Shown: one piece after another, positions 43,727 to 52,578 of the stretch
Numbering within the stretch: position 1 is the stretch's first letter
How the letters are laid out: the number at the start of each line of letters is the position of its first letter
Assembly (NCBI RefSeq): GCF_003854935.1
Contig: NZ_CP033969.1
Location: 1,302,001 to 1,366,000 of the forward strand
Direction of reading: 5' to 3'
Length of the DNA stretch: 64,000 nt
From: Cupriavidus pauculus
GTDB lineage: Bacteria; Pseudomonadota; Gammaproteobacteria; Burkholderiales; Burkholderiaceae
Program-made: the position numbers and the translations under genes
Notes under the pieces: generated by a model
Told to the model about the DNA's origin: nothing
Seen by the model: the letters and a program-made list of their open reading frames with translations, nothing else
The model's database searches: none

Positions 43727-44634
43727 CCCGAGAATCCCGCGCGGGCTATCGCGCGACGTCCCCCGAGCTGGAGCAATGGCTGGCGCGGCATATCGAACAG
43801 GGTTTCGATGCCGAGGCGCTGGTGCTGTCGATGCTGCGCTCGGGCTACGACGCCACGTTTGCCCGCGATACCGTCAACGCGGCCCTGGGCCATCGCGCCC
43901 CGGCGCGGCAGGCCCCGGCGCCCGCGCCGACCGGCCCGCGCGGCGTGCCCCAGCCGCCGGCGGCCGCCCCGGCCGAGACCCAGACGCCCACCGGCCGCAA
44001 CGCGTTCCACCACGACGGCCGCGACGTGCCGATCCTGTTCGCGCTGGAAGCGCCGCGCATCCTGCTGCTGCAGAACCTGCTGGACGGCACCGAGTGCGAC
44101 GCGCTGATCTCGCTAGCGCGCGACCGCCTGCACCGCTCGCCGGTGGTCAATCCCGATACCGGCGACGAGAACCTGATCGACGCCCGCACGAGCATGGGCG
44201 CGATGTTCCAGGTGGGCGAGCACGCGCTGATCCAGCGCATCGAGGCGCGCATCGCGGCCATCACGGGTTTGCCGGTCGACCACGGCGAAGGGCTGCAGAT
44301 CCTGAACTACAAGCCCGGCGGCGAATACCAGCCGCATTTCGACTTCTTCAATCCGAACCGCGCCGGCGAGGCGCGCCAGCTCCGCGTGGGCGGCCAGCGC
44401 GTGGCAACGCTGGTGATCTACCTGAACAGCCCGCCCTCGGGCGGCGCCACGGCGTTCCCAAAGCTGGGCCTCGAAGTGGCACCGGTCAAGGGCAACGCGG
44501 TGTTCTTCCGCTACAAGCAGGCCGATGGCACGCTGGACGAGCGCACGCTGCACGCCGGCCTGCCCGTGGAATCGGGCGAGAAGTGGATCGCCACCAAGTG
44601 GCTGCGCGAGCATCCCTACCGCAGCCAGGTCTGA
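43723..44634 (+). CDS. 2OG-Fe(II) oxygenase, prolyl 4-hydroxylase-like
   Basis: This is a predicted iron- and 2-oxoglutarate-dependent dioxygenase. The 303-residue protein has an N-terminal helical region (1-60), a Pro/Ala linker, and a catalytic double-stranded beta-helix from about residue 105. The metal ligands are His205 and Asp207 in PHFDFFN and His277 in LHAGLPV, with Lys287 as the 2-oxoglutarate anchor. It has no signal peptide, so it should act in the cytoplasm. Its substrate is unknown; the four-base overlap with a transglycosylase gene is intriguing but not explained. Confidence 0.9.
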   Translation: MTRESRAGYRATSPELEQWLARHIEQGFDAEALVLSMLRSGYDATFARDTVNAALGHRAPARQAPAPAPTGPRGVPQPPAAAPAETQTPTGRNAFHHDGRDVPILFALEAPRILLLQNLLDGTECDALISLARDRLHRSPVVNPDTGDENLIDARTSMGAMFQVGEHALIQRIEARIAAITGLPVDHGEGLQILNYKPGGEYQPHFDFFNPNRAGEARQLRVGGQRVATLVIYLNSPPSGGATAFPKLGLEVAPVKGNAVFFRYKQADGTLDERTLHAGLPVESGEKWIATKWLREHPYRSQV

Positions 44635-44727
44635 TCGAACCCTTGGATAGCCGGCCCGCGCGCCGGCCCCGTCACCCGGTGTCTCCCTCCGGACGGCGGA
44701 CCCGTATCGGCGCTTTTCCTCTCAACT

Positions 44728-44737
44728 GTACCGGTAC
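44728..44737. promoter_or_regulatory. Palindromic operator candidate before the LysE gene
   Basis: GTACCGGTAC is a perfect 10-bp palindrome within an ACTGTACCGGTACTGT context, 55 bases before the start codon. Such CTGTACC/GGTAC-type sites are reminiscent of operators of GntR/MocR-type regulators next to LysE exporters, but no regulator gene is present here. Confidence 0.45.
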
Positions 44738-44791
44738 TGTATCGTGACGTGTCCCTAGACTGAGTGCCTGTTCCAGTCTTCGGAGTTCGCC

Positions 44792-45430
44792 ATGGCCCTG
44801 TCCGCCACGCCCCAACTTGCCGCCAGCACCAGCGTGCTGCTGGCGTACAGCGCCTTCCTGCTGGTGTCGTCGATCACGCCCGGCCCGAACAATACGATGC
44901 TGCTGGCGTCGGGTGTCAATTTCGGCCTGCGCCGTACCGTGCCGCACCTGCTCGGCATCTCGATCGGGATGGTGGTGATGATCACGGTGGTCGGCCTCGG
45001 CCTGGGGTCGGTCTTCACGGCCCTGCCGTGGACGTGGAACGTGCTGCGCGTGGCCGCCACGGCCTACCTGGTCTGGCTGGCGTGGAAGCTGGCCACGGCC
45101 GGCGGCCTGCAGGACCGCGAGGTGAGCCGGCCGATGACGTTCCTGCGCGCGGCCGCGTTCCAGTGGGTCAATCCGAAGGCGTGGGTGATGGCGGTGGGGG
45201 CGTGCAGCGCCTATGTGCTGCATCCGAACATCTGGGTCAACGCGGCGCTGATGGCCGTGTTGTGCGGGATGGTGAACCTGCCGAGCATCACCACCTGGGC
45301 GGTGTTCGGCGCCGGCCTGCGCCGCTGGCTGGCCAATCCGCGCGTGCTGCGCGCGTTCAACGTGACGATGGCGCTGCTGCTGCTGGCATCGCTCTGGCCG
45401 ATCCTGGGCGCGGCCCCGCACGGCGGCTGA
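44792..45430 (+). CDS. LysE/RhtB-family amino acid exporter
   Basis: The 212-residue membrane protein belongs to the LysE/RhtB exporters, which expel amino acids and related metabolites. It has six predicted spans and the family signature SITPGPNNTMLLASGVNFG near the N-terminus, then QWVNPKAWVMA. The substrate cannot be inferred. It forms a single-gene unit with a palindromic site upstream and a GC-rich hairpin downstream. Confidence 0.9.
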   Translation: MALSATPQLAASTSVLLAYSAFLLVSSITPGPNNTMLLASGVNFGLRRTVPHLLGISIGMVVMITVVGLGLGSVFTALPWTWNVLRVAATAYLVWLAWKLATAGGLQDREVSRPMTFLRAAAFQWVNPKAWVMAVGACSAYVLHPNIWVNAALMAVLCGMVNLPSITTWAVFGAGLRRWLANPRVLRAFNVTMALLLLASLWPILGAAPHGG

Positions 45431-45452
45431 GCCGGGCAGGGCAGTGGTGGCG

Positions 45453-45472
45453 GGCGCCCGGAGCCGGGCGCC
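45453..45472. repeat. GC-rich hairpin between convergent lysE-like gene and hpt
   Basis: GGCGCCCG (45453-45460) pairs with CGGGCGCC (45465-45472) around GAGC. No T-run follows, so terminator function is uncertain. Confidence 0.5.
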
Positions 45473-45483
45473 GGCGCCGCGCG

Positions 45484-46026
45484 TCAGACCAGCGCGCGGA
45501 TGGCGCCGAGATTGCGCCAGTAGCCCTTGACGTCCATGCCGCAGCCAAAGACGTAGCGGTCCGGCACCTGGAAGCCGCAGAAGTCCGGGTGCATCGGCTT
45601 GGCCTTGGTCAGCGTCTTTTCGCACAGCACGGCGGCGTGGAATTCCTTGGCGCCCATGTCCATGATGCGCTCGCGGATGGCCGCCATGGTCTCGCCTTCG
45701 TCCAGGATGTCGTCCAGCACCAGCACCACGCGGTCCTTGACCGATTCGCGCGGGGCCACACGCCATTGCATCTCGCCGCCCACGGTCTTGTTGTTGTAGC
45801 GCGAGAGGTGGATGTAGTCGAATTCCAGCGGGAACTGCAGCTTGGGCAGCAGCATGCCCGTGAACACCACGGCGCCACCCATCACGGAAAGCACCAGCGG
45901 AAAGGCGTCGCCCATGCTCGCCGTGATGTCGCTGGCCATGCGGTCCAGCGAGTCCTGCACCTCCTGGGCGCTGACGATTTCCTCGGAGCTGGCCCAGAGT
46001 TCGCGGGCCTGTTCGGCGGTCATCAT
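45484..46026 (-). CDS. hpt: Hypoxanthine(-guanine) phosphoribosyltransferase
   Basis: This purine salvage enzyme converts hypoxanthine and/or guanine to nucleotides with PRPP. The 180-residue protein contains the PRPP-binding motif VLVLDDILDEGET at residues 101-113 and the catalytic-loop region FDYIHLSRYNNKTVGG. Two adjacent ATG codons are possible starts; the difference is one residue. It lies 54 bases downstream of ffh on the same strand. Base preference between hypoxanthine and guanine cannot be decided from sequence. Confidence 0.9.
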   Translation of the reverse strand: MMTAEQARELWASSEEIVSAQEVQDSLDRMASDITASMGDAFPLVLSVMGGAVVFTGMLLPKLQFPLEFDYIHLSRYNNKTVGGEMQWRVAPRESVKDRVVLVLDDILDEGETMAAIRERIMDMGAKEFHAAVLCEKTLTKAKPMHPDFCGFQVPDRYVFGCGMDVKGYWRNLGAIRALV

Positions 46027-46080
46027 GATCGGTGTGTCCTGTTACGTGTCTTTTTGCGGAAAGGGGCGGGAGCCGGCGGA

Positions 46081-47472
46081 TCAGCGGTTGAAGAGGCCCT
46101 TCATGCCGCCCTTCATGCCGCCCATCTGGCGCATCATCTTCATCATGCCGCCGCCCTTCAGCTTCTTCATCATGCCCTGCATCTGGTCGAACTGGTTCAG
46201 CAGGCGGTTCACCTCCTGCACCGGCACGCCGGCGCCGGCCGCGATGCGGCGCTTGCGGCTGGCCTTGATCAGCTCCGGCTTGGCGCGCTCGGCGGGGGTC
46301 ATGCTGTTGATGATGCCCTCCATGCGGCGCACCTGCTTTTCGGCCTGGTCCATGTTGGCGCCCTGCGCCTGCTGCGCGAACTGGGCCGGCAGCTTGTCGA
46401 CCAAGCTGCCCAGGCCGCCCATCTTCTTCATTTGGCCGATCTGGGCCTTGAAGTCTTCCAGGTCGAAGCCGCCGGTCTTCTTGATCTTCTTGGCCAGCTT
46501 CTCGGCCGCTTCCATGTCCACGCCGCGCTGGGCTTCCTCCACCAGCGCGAGGATGTCGCCCATGCCCAGGATACGCTGGGCCATGCGGTCGGGATAGAAC
46601 GGCTCCAGGCCGTCCAGCTTCTCGCCCACGCCCACGAACTTGATCGGGCGGCCCGTGATGTGGCGCACGGACAACGCGGCGCCGCCGCGCGCGTCGCCAT
46701 CGAGCTTGGTCAGCACCACGCCGGTCAGCGGCAGGGCGTCGTTGAACGCCTTGGCGGTGTTGACGGCGTCCTGGCCCAGCATGGCGTCGACCACGAACAG
46801 CGTCTCGGCGGGCTTGATCTCGGCGTGCAGCGCGGCAATCTCCTGCATCATCGCCTCGTCGATACCCAGCCGGCCGGCCGTGTCGACGATCAGCACGTCG
46901 TGGTAATGCTTGCGCGCCCAGTCCAGCGCGGCCCGGGCGATGTCCACGGGCTTCTGGTCAGGCTGCGACGGGAAGAAGTCCGCGCCCACCTGCTCGGACA
47001 CGGTCTTGAGCTGCGCGATGGCCGCGGGACGGTACACGTCGCACGACACGGTCAGCACCTTCTTCTTGCGGTTTTCCTTGAGCCACTTGGCCAGCTTGCC
47101 CGACGTGGTGGTCTTGCCCGCGCCCTGCAGGCCGGCCATCAGGATCACGGCGGGCGGCTGGACGTTCAGGTTCAGCTCGTTGACCTTGGCGTCGGCCACG
47201 GCGTCGTCGCCGCCGATGATGGCGGTCAGCTCGCGCTGCACCACGCCCACCAGCGCCTGGCCCGGCGTCAGGCTCGTGACGACTTCCTCGCCAAGCGCCT
47301 TTTCCTTGACGCGTGCGACAAATTCGCGCACCACGGGCAGCGCCACGTCGGCTTCGAGCATGGCAAGGCGCACTTCGCGCAGCATCTCGGCGGTGTTGGC
47401 CTCGGTCAGTCGGGCCTCGCCGCGCATGGTCTTGACGACCCGCGCCAGGCGTTGTGTGAGGTTATCCAGCAT
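46081..47472 (-). CDS. ffh: Ffh, signal recognition particle GTPase
   Basis: Ffh binds 4.5S RNA and signal sequences to deliver nascent membrane proteins to FtsY. The 463-residue protein has the N domain, the G domain with GLQGAGKT (114-121), DTAGRLGID and TKLDGDARGG, and a methionine-rich M domain ending in MMKMMRQMGGMKGG. I chose ATG 47472, which starts the conserved MLDNLTQRLARV; the extra 42 upstream codons have no similarity. It is divergent from the CcsA/YpjD-like gene, as in enterobacteria. Confidence 0.97.
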   Translation of the reverse strand: MLDNLTQRLARVVKTMRGEARLTEANTAEMLREVRLAMLEADVALPVVREFVARVKEKALGEEVVTSLTPGQALVGVVQRELTAIIGGDDAVADAKVNELNLNVQPPAVILMAGLQGAGKTTTSGKLAKWLKENRKKKVLTVSCDVYRPAAIAQLKTVSEQVGADFFPSQPDQKPVDIARAALDWARKHYHDVLIVDTAGRLGIDEAMMQEIAALHAEIKPAETLFVVDAMLGQDAVNTAKAFNDALPLTGVVLTKLDGDARGGAALSVRHITGRPIKFVGVGEKLDGLEPFYPDRMAQRILGMGDILALVEEAQRGVDMEAAEKLAKKIKKTGGFDLEDFKAQIGQMKKMGGLGSLVDKLPAQFAQQAQGANMDQAEKQVRRMEGIINSMTPAERAKPELIKASRKRRIAAGAGVPVQEVNRLLNQFDQMQGMMKKLKGGGMMKMMRQMGGMKGGMKGLFNR

Positions 47473-47590
47473 GGCAGAAAAGGGAGAGGATTCGGCTTGG
47501 AATGCGGGGGCGCAGCCGGCATGTCGGGGGCGTTGTGGCGGGAATCCATCGCCAGAACCACCCGTGATGGCACTAAGGTAAACTGCGCAA

Positions 47591-48526
47591 ATGGCCATTG
47601 TACTGTATGCCTTGACGGCAATTCTCTACTGCGGCCTGGCCTTCCACGGCTGGGCGACGCGCAACCCGCAACTGGCGGCCGCCGGCGGGGCAGCGGTCGG
47701 GCCGCAGGGGCGCGCCGCGGCAATGGCCGTGCTGGTGCCCGCGCCGGTGCCGGGCGACGCGGCCGCCGGACAGCCGGCCTGGTGGCACGCGGCGGTGCTG
47801 GCCGCGCTGGTCAGCCACGGCGTGCTGCTGCACGAGACCATCTTCCCGTCTGACCACATGATGTTCGGCTTTGCCTTCGCGCTGTCGGCCATGCTGTGGC
47901 TGGGCGTGGGCATCTACTGGATCGAAAGCTTCTTCTTCTCGCTGGCCGGCCTGGGGCTGATCGTGTTCCCGGTGGCGATGCTGGCCAGCCTGATGCCGCT
48001 GGCGTTTCCGGGCGCGCAGATCCTGGGCTATGCCGCGCGGCCGCTGTTCAAGCTCCACTTCGTGATTGCCAACGTGGCCTACGGGCTGTTCACGCTGGCC
48101 GCGTTCCACGCCTTCCTGATGCTGCTGGCCGAGCGCCGGCTGCACGGCTTCAACCGGCCGGCCGCGGGCGAGCCGGCGTCCGGGCAGTGGCTGGGCCGCT
48201 GGCTGGACCTGCTGCCGCCGCTGCTGACGCTGGAAAAGCTGCTGTTCCGGCTGATCGCGGCCGGCTTTGTGCTGCTGACGCTGACCATCGCGTCGGGCTT
48301 CCTGTTCTCGGAGCAACTGTTCGCCCGCGCGTTCCGGGTGGACCACAAGACCGTGTTCGCCGTCATCTCCTGGGTGATGTTCGGCGGCATCCTGGTCGGC
48401 CGGCGCTTCCGGGGCTGGCGCGGGCGCACGGCGCTGCGCTGGGTCATCGCGTCGTTCGCCATCCTGCTGCTGGCCTATGTCGGCAGCCGCTTCGTCATCG
48501 AGGTGGTGCTGCACCGGATCACCTGA
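47591..48526 (+). CDS. ypjD: CcsA/YpjD-family membrane protein
   Basis: The 311-residue protein belongs to the CcsA/CcmC-like cytochrome assembly superfamily and lies next to ffh, as YpjD (CorE) does in E. coli. It has about eight membrane segments, with the longest conserved part KLHFVIANVAYGLFTLAAFHAFLML and a late DHKTVFAVISWVMFGGIL region. The YpjD group has been linked to a metal transport accessory role rather than to heme. It starts 118 bases from the ffh start on the opposite strand. Confidence 0.85.
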   Translation: MAIVLYALTAILYCGLAFHGWATRNPQLAAAGGAAVGPQGRAAAMAVLVPAPVPGDAAAGQPAWWHAAVLAALVSHGVLLHETIFPSDHMMFGFAFALSAMLWLGVGIYWIESFFFSLAGLGLIVFPVAMLASLMPLAFPGAQILGYAARPLFKLHFVIANVAYGLFTLAAFHAFLMLLAERRLHGFNRPAAGEPASGQWLGRWLDLLPPLLTLEKLLFRLIAAGFVLLTLTIASGFLFSEQLFARAFRVDHKTVFAVISWVMFGGILVGRRFRGWRGRTALRWVIASFAILLLAYVGSRFVIEVVLHRIT

Positions 48527-48562
48527 CCGGGCGCGCCGTCTTCTCTCGTACCGTTCCAATCC

Positions 48563-48835
48563 ATGGCAAGAATCTTCCTCCTGCTGGCTGTCGTGCTGGG
48601 CATCCTGTGGTGGCTGCGCGCGCGCGCCAGCGCGCAGCGGGGTGACGAGCAGGCCCAGGCGCAGGCGCGGCGCGAGGCCGCCCGGGCGGACGGCGCGGAC
48701 GGGTCGTCCGAGCCGATGGTCCAGTGCGCGCAATGCGGCGTGCACCTGCCGGGCAGCGACGCCATTGCCTGGCACGGCCTGCACTACTGCCGCCGCAGCC
48801 ATCTGCCCGATTCCGCCGGCGAGGGCGGCGCATGA
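48563..48835 (+). CDS. PP0621-like small membrane-anchored zinc-ribbon-type protein
   Basis: The 90-residue product has an N-terminal membrane anchor (about residues 3-20, LLLAVVLGILWWL), a charged linker and a compact C-terminal motif CAQCGVHLPGSDAI followed by HYC, which looks like a small metal-binding knuckle. It resembles the PP0621 family found before pilS genes. Its stop overlaps the pilS start by four bases, so they are coupled. Function unknown. Confidence 0.8.
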   Translation: MARIFLLLAVVLGILWWLRARASAQRGDEQAQAQARREAARADGADGSSEPMVQCAQCGVHLPGSDAIAWHGLHYCRRSHLPDSAGEGGA

Positions 48836-50907
48836 CGCGGCGGCCGTCGGCCTGGGCCAGGCTGAGCGGCTGGCACCTGCTTGCGGCGCTCTGGCGCCAG
48901 CCCGAGCCGCCCGACTTCCACTGGCGCCTGCTGCGCTACTTCTGCTGGACCCGCGCCGCCGTGGCGCTGCTGCTGCTGGGTTATGCCTGGCTGCCGCTGG
49001 AGCGCGGCAGCAGCGCCGTGTCGATGGTCGGCATCGCCACCAGCGCCCGCACCGCGGCGGCCATCCCCGTGGTGGTGCCGTATCTCTGCATCGCGCTGGC
49101 CACGCTGCTCGGCACGCTGTGGCGGCGCCACTTCCACCTGCGCGTGCGCGCCCAGGTCATCGTCGATCTGCTGCTGCTCGCCGCCATCTATCTGGTGCTC
49201 GGCGGCGCCGGCAGCCACGGCGAAGGGCTGGCGATGATCTTCCTGCTGCCCGCGCTGGAGGCCGGCGCGCTGACCAGCCTGCTGTTCGCGCTGTTCACGG
49301 CGGCCGTGTCGGCGATGCTGGTGATGTTCAACCCGTTTGCCCAGACGCTGCTGGCCCGCCAGGCCGACGCCAACCTGCTGGGATCGGGGCTGTTCGGGCT
49401 GGTCTTCATGATTGCCGCGCTGGTCATGTACACGCTGGCCAACCGCCAGATCGCCCAGGAGCAACTGGCGCTGGCCCGCGAGCAGGAACTGCGGCTGCAG
49501 CAGCTTGTGAACCGGCTGATGGTCAACGACATGCAGGACGGCGTGATGCTGGTGCGCGCCAACGGTGCCGTGGTGGCGGCCAACCCGGCCGCGTTCGTGC
49601 TGCTGGGCGTCCAGCCGCACGAGCGGATCAAGCAGGGCCAGGTGCGCGCCGGCGAGCGCGAGAACGTGCTGTTCGACCTGCGCCGCATCCCGCGGCTGCA
49701 GCCGCTGATGGAAATGCTGCGCGACTGGATTCATCGCAAGGACGACGTGCCGCGCATCCTGCAGTTGCTGCCGCTGCCATCGCGCCCGTCGGCCAGCCGC
49801 TCGCCGATGCTGCACACGCGGCTGCGGCTGCGCTTCGTGCTGCCGGGGCTGGCCGGGCTGCGGGCCACGCTGGGCGGTGTGTCCACGCTGGGCGGCGACA
49901 CGGCCGGCCTGCACGATATGTCGCCCGAGGGCGCGGCGCGGCTGCGGCTGGCCATCGCCCAGAACGAGGCCATGGCGTGGAGCCCCGAGGACGAGACGCT
50001 GCTGCGCAGCGAGATGCGCGACACGGTGCTGGTGCATATCGAAAGCTGGGAACGCATCGCCGAGCAGGTGCAGCAGGAAAAACTGGCCGCGATGGGCCGG
50101 CTGGTGGCCAGCGTGGCGCACCAGATCCGCAACCCGCTGGCCGCGATCAGCCAGGCCAACGAACTGCTGGCCGATTCGGGCGGCGGCGAGGGCAACATCG
50201 ACGCGCGGCTGCTACGGATCATCAGCGACAACGTGCGGCGGCTGGACCAGGTGGTGTCCGACGTGCTGCAGCTGTCGCGCCGGCCCAGGACCGACCAGAG
50301 CGCCGTGGACCTGGCGCAGGCGCTGCCCGAGATCGTCGACCGCTGGCGGCTGGAAATGCGCGCCCGCGCCGGCACCCGCGCCGAGGTCAACGCCAATGCG
50401 ATCCGCGTGACCGTGGACCTGCAGGGGCCGGTGATCTTCGACGTGGCGCAGCTGCAGCAGGTGCTGGGCAACCTGCTGGACAACGCCTGGCGCTACTGCA
50501 GCCGGCTGCCCGGCGCAATCCGCATGCTGGCCCACGCGCTGGACCAGCACCATGCGGAGCTGATCGTCTGGAACGACGGCGCCGAAGTGGCGCGCGACCA
50601 GCAGCGCAGCCTGTTCGAGCCGTTTTTCACCAGCAATCCGCAGGGCACGGGGCTGGGCCTGTTCATGGCGCGCGAGCTGTGCGGGGCCAATGACGCGCAG
50701 GTGCGCTACGGCGCCATCGTGCTGGACTCGCTGCTGGAGCGCACCGGCACGCTGGCCGGCGGGGCGCGCGATACACTGCCGGCCAAGGCGTTCGTGCTGA
50801 CGATGCGCCTGCAGGCGCCAGACGTGGTCGACGCGGCCATCGCCTCCCACCCCGCTACCGCCACTGCCGCCCCCGCCCGCACGCCGCCGCGCACCGCACA
50901 ACAATAA
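48832..50907 (+). CDS. pilS: PilS-type sensor histidine kinase
   Basis: This is the membrane sensor of the two-component system that typically controls pilin transcription. The 691-residue protein has several N-terminal membrane spans (about residues 30-210), a PAS-like region (about 235-300), and the kinase core with the phospho-accepting His430 in ASVAHQIRNPLAAIS, the N box NLLDNAWRYC and the G2 box GTGLGLFMAREL. ATG 48832 overlaps the preceding gene. pilA itself is not in this window. Confidence 0.92.
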   Translation: MTRRPSAWARLSGWHLLAALWRQPEPPDFHWRLLRYFCWTRAAVALLLLGYAWLPLERGSSAVSMVGIATSARTAAAIPVVVPYLCIALATLLGTLWRRHFHLRVRAQVIVDLLLLAAIYLVLGGAGSHGEGLAMIFLLPALEAGALTSLLFALFTAAVSAMLVMFNPFAQTLLARQADANLLGSGLFGLVFMIAALVMYTLANRQIAQEQLALAREQELRLQQLVNRLMVNDMQDGVMLVRANGAVVAANPAAFVLLGVQPHERIKQGQVRAGERENVLFDLRRIPRLQPLMEMLRDWIHRKDDVPRILQLLPLPSRPSASRSPMLHTRLRLRFVLPGLAGLRATLGGVSTLGGDTAGLHDMSPEGAARLRLAIAQNEAMAWSPEDETLLRSEMRDTVLVHIESWERIAEQVQQEKLAAMGRLVASVAHQIRNPLAAISQANELLADSGGGEGNIDARLLRIISDNVRRLDQVVSDVLQLSRRPRTDQSAVDLAQALPEIVDRWRLEMRARAGTRAEVNANAIRVTVDLQGPVIFDVAQLQQVLGNLLDNAWRYCSRLPGAIRMLAHALDQHHAELIVWNDGAEVARDQQRSLFEPFFTSNPQGTGLGLFMARELCGANDAQVRYGAIVLDSLLERTGTLAGGARDTLPAKAFVLTMRLQAPDVVDAAIASHPATATAAPARTPPRTAQQ

Positions 50908-50925
50908 CCGGACACCCACACCGCC

Positions 50926-52578
50926 ATGCCAGCCCGACCGCCCGCTCCCGATCCGATCCTCGTCATCGACGACGAGGCCGACCTGCGCGAGCTGCTGGAC
51001 ATCTCGCTGCGCCGCATGGGCCATGACGTGGTGATGGCTGGCTCGCTGGCCGAGGCGCGGCTGCGGCTGGCCGAGCGCCGTTACAGCCTGGTGCTGACCG
51101 ACATGCGGCTGGGTGACGGGCTGGGCATCGACATCGTGCGGCAGTTGTCGGCGTCGCCCGAACGCACGCCGGTGGCGGTGATCACGGCCTACGGCAGCGC
51201 CGACAACGCCGTGGACGCACTCAAGGCCGGTGCGTTCGACTACATCGCCAAGCCGGTGTCGCTGGACCAGCTGCGCACGCTGATCCTGAACGCGCTGGGG
51301 CGCCAGCAGCGCGCGCCGGTGGAGGGCGGGCAGGGCGCGGAGGCGTCGGAGCTGGCCGATCGCGCGGCGGGGCTGCTGCCGGGCGTGTCGGCGGCCATCA
51401 ACGAGGTGCGGCGATCGCTGTCGCGGCTGGCGCGCAGCATGGCGCCGGTGGTGATCAGTGGCGAATCGGGCAGCGGCAAGGAGCGCGCGGCGCGCGCCAT
51501 CCACGCCATCAGCGCGCGCTCGGCGCATCCGTTCGTCGCCGTGAACTGCGGCGCGATTCCCGAGACGCTGATGGAGGCCGAGTTCTTCGGCCACGTGAAG
51601 GGCGCCTTCACGGGCGCCGACGCCGAACGCGGCGGCTTCTTCCAGGCCGCCCATGGCGGCACGCTGATGCTGGACGAGGTGGCCGACCTGCCGCTGGCGA
51701 TGCAGGTCAAGCTGCTGCGCGCGCTGCAGGAACGCCGCGTGCGCAAGATCGGCGCCAGCAAGGAAGACAGCGTGGACGTGCGCGTGATGTGCGCCAGCCA
51801 CAAGGACCTGGCCGCGATGGTGGCGGCCGGATCGTTCCGGCAGGATCTTTATTACCGGCTCAACGTGCTGGAACTGCGCATGCCGACGCTGCGCGAGCGC
51901 GTGGAGGACGTGCCGGTGCTGGCCCACGCCATCCTGGAACACCTGGCCACGCGCTACGGCGACGCGCATCCGAAGCGGCTGTCGCGCGCGGCGCTGGAGC
52001 GGCTGACCGCCTACCCGTTCCCCGGCAACGTGCGGGAACTGGAAAACCTGCTCGAACGCGCCTATGCGTTCGCCGAGTCGGAAGAAATCGCCGTGGCCGA
52101 CCTGGGGCCGCTGGACGCCGGCATGGAACGCGCGACGCTCTGGCAGGCCGGTGCGCCGGCGCCGATGCTGGCGCCCGCGCCGGCTCAGGCCGGCTATCAC
52201 GCCTGGGGCGCCTCGGCCGGCTGGCCTGCGTCGACCGGCATGGCCGCGCCGGCCGCGCCGCCGCCCGAACTGGTGCCGGACCCGGCGCCGGGCGCCGCCG
52301 TGGCGCCCGACCCGCTGGCCACGGCGCTGGAAGACCTCGCGTTTCCGATCGACCTGCCCGCGCGGCTCGAAGCCGTGGAGCGCGAGCTGATCCTGCGCGC
52401 GTTGCGGCAGACCGGCTTCAACCGCACGGCCGCCGCGCCGCTGCTGGGGCTCAATTTCCGGCAGTTGCGCTACCGCATCCAGCAGCTCGGCATCCGCGAC
52501 GAGCGCGAGGGCCGCGAGGGGCAGGCCGCCACCGACGACGGCGAGCCGCTGCCCGAAGGCGAGGGACGCGATGCCTGA
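50926..52578 (+). CDS. pilR: PilR-type sigma54-dependent response regulator
   Basis: PilR activates sigma54 promoters after phosphorylation by PilS. The 550-residue protein has a receiver domain with the phospho-acceptor Asp59 in VLTDMRLG, an AAA+ domain with Walker A GESGSGKE (179-186), the sigma54-contact loop GAFTGA (226-231) and LDEVADLP, an Ala/Pro-rich linker (about 395-470) longer than usual, and a Fis-type helix-turn-helix with NRTAAAPLLGLNFRQLRYR. It starts 18 bases after pilS and overlaps ampD by 8 bases. Confidence 0.93.
   Translation: MPARPPAPDPILVIDDEADLRELLDISLRRMGHDVVMAGSLAEARLRLAERRYSLVLTDMRLGDGLGIDIVRQLSASPERTPVAVITAYGSADNAVDALKAGAFDYIAKPVSLDQLRTLILNALGRQQRAPVEGGQGAEASELADRAAGLLPGVSAAINEVRRSLSRLARSMAPVVISGESGSGKERAARAIHAISARSAHPFVAVNCGAIPETLMEAEFFGHVKGAFTGADAERGGFFQAAHGGTLMLDEVADLPLAMQVKLLRALQERRVRKIGASKEDSVDVRVMCASHKDLAAMVAAGSFRQDLYYRLNVLELRMPTLRERVEDVPVLAHAILEHLATRYGDAHPKRLSRAALERLTAYPFPGNVRELENLLERAYAFAESEEIAVADLGPLDAGMERATLWQAGAPAPMLAPAPAQAGYHAWGASAGWPASTGMAAPAAPPPELVPDPAPGAAVAPDPLATALEDLAFPIDLPARLEAVERELILRALRQTGFNRTAAAPLLGLNFRQLRYRIQQLGIRDEREGREGQAATDDGEPLPEGEGRDA

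Noticed and set aside
44764-47853. A 1029-codon plus-strand frame across lysE-like, hpt and ffh
   Set aside because: Shadow frame: it covers genes on both strands and shows no recognisable domain.
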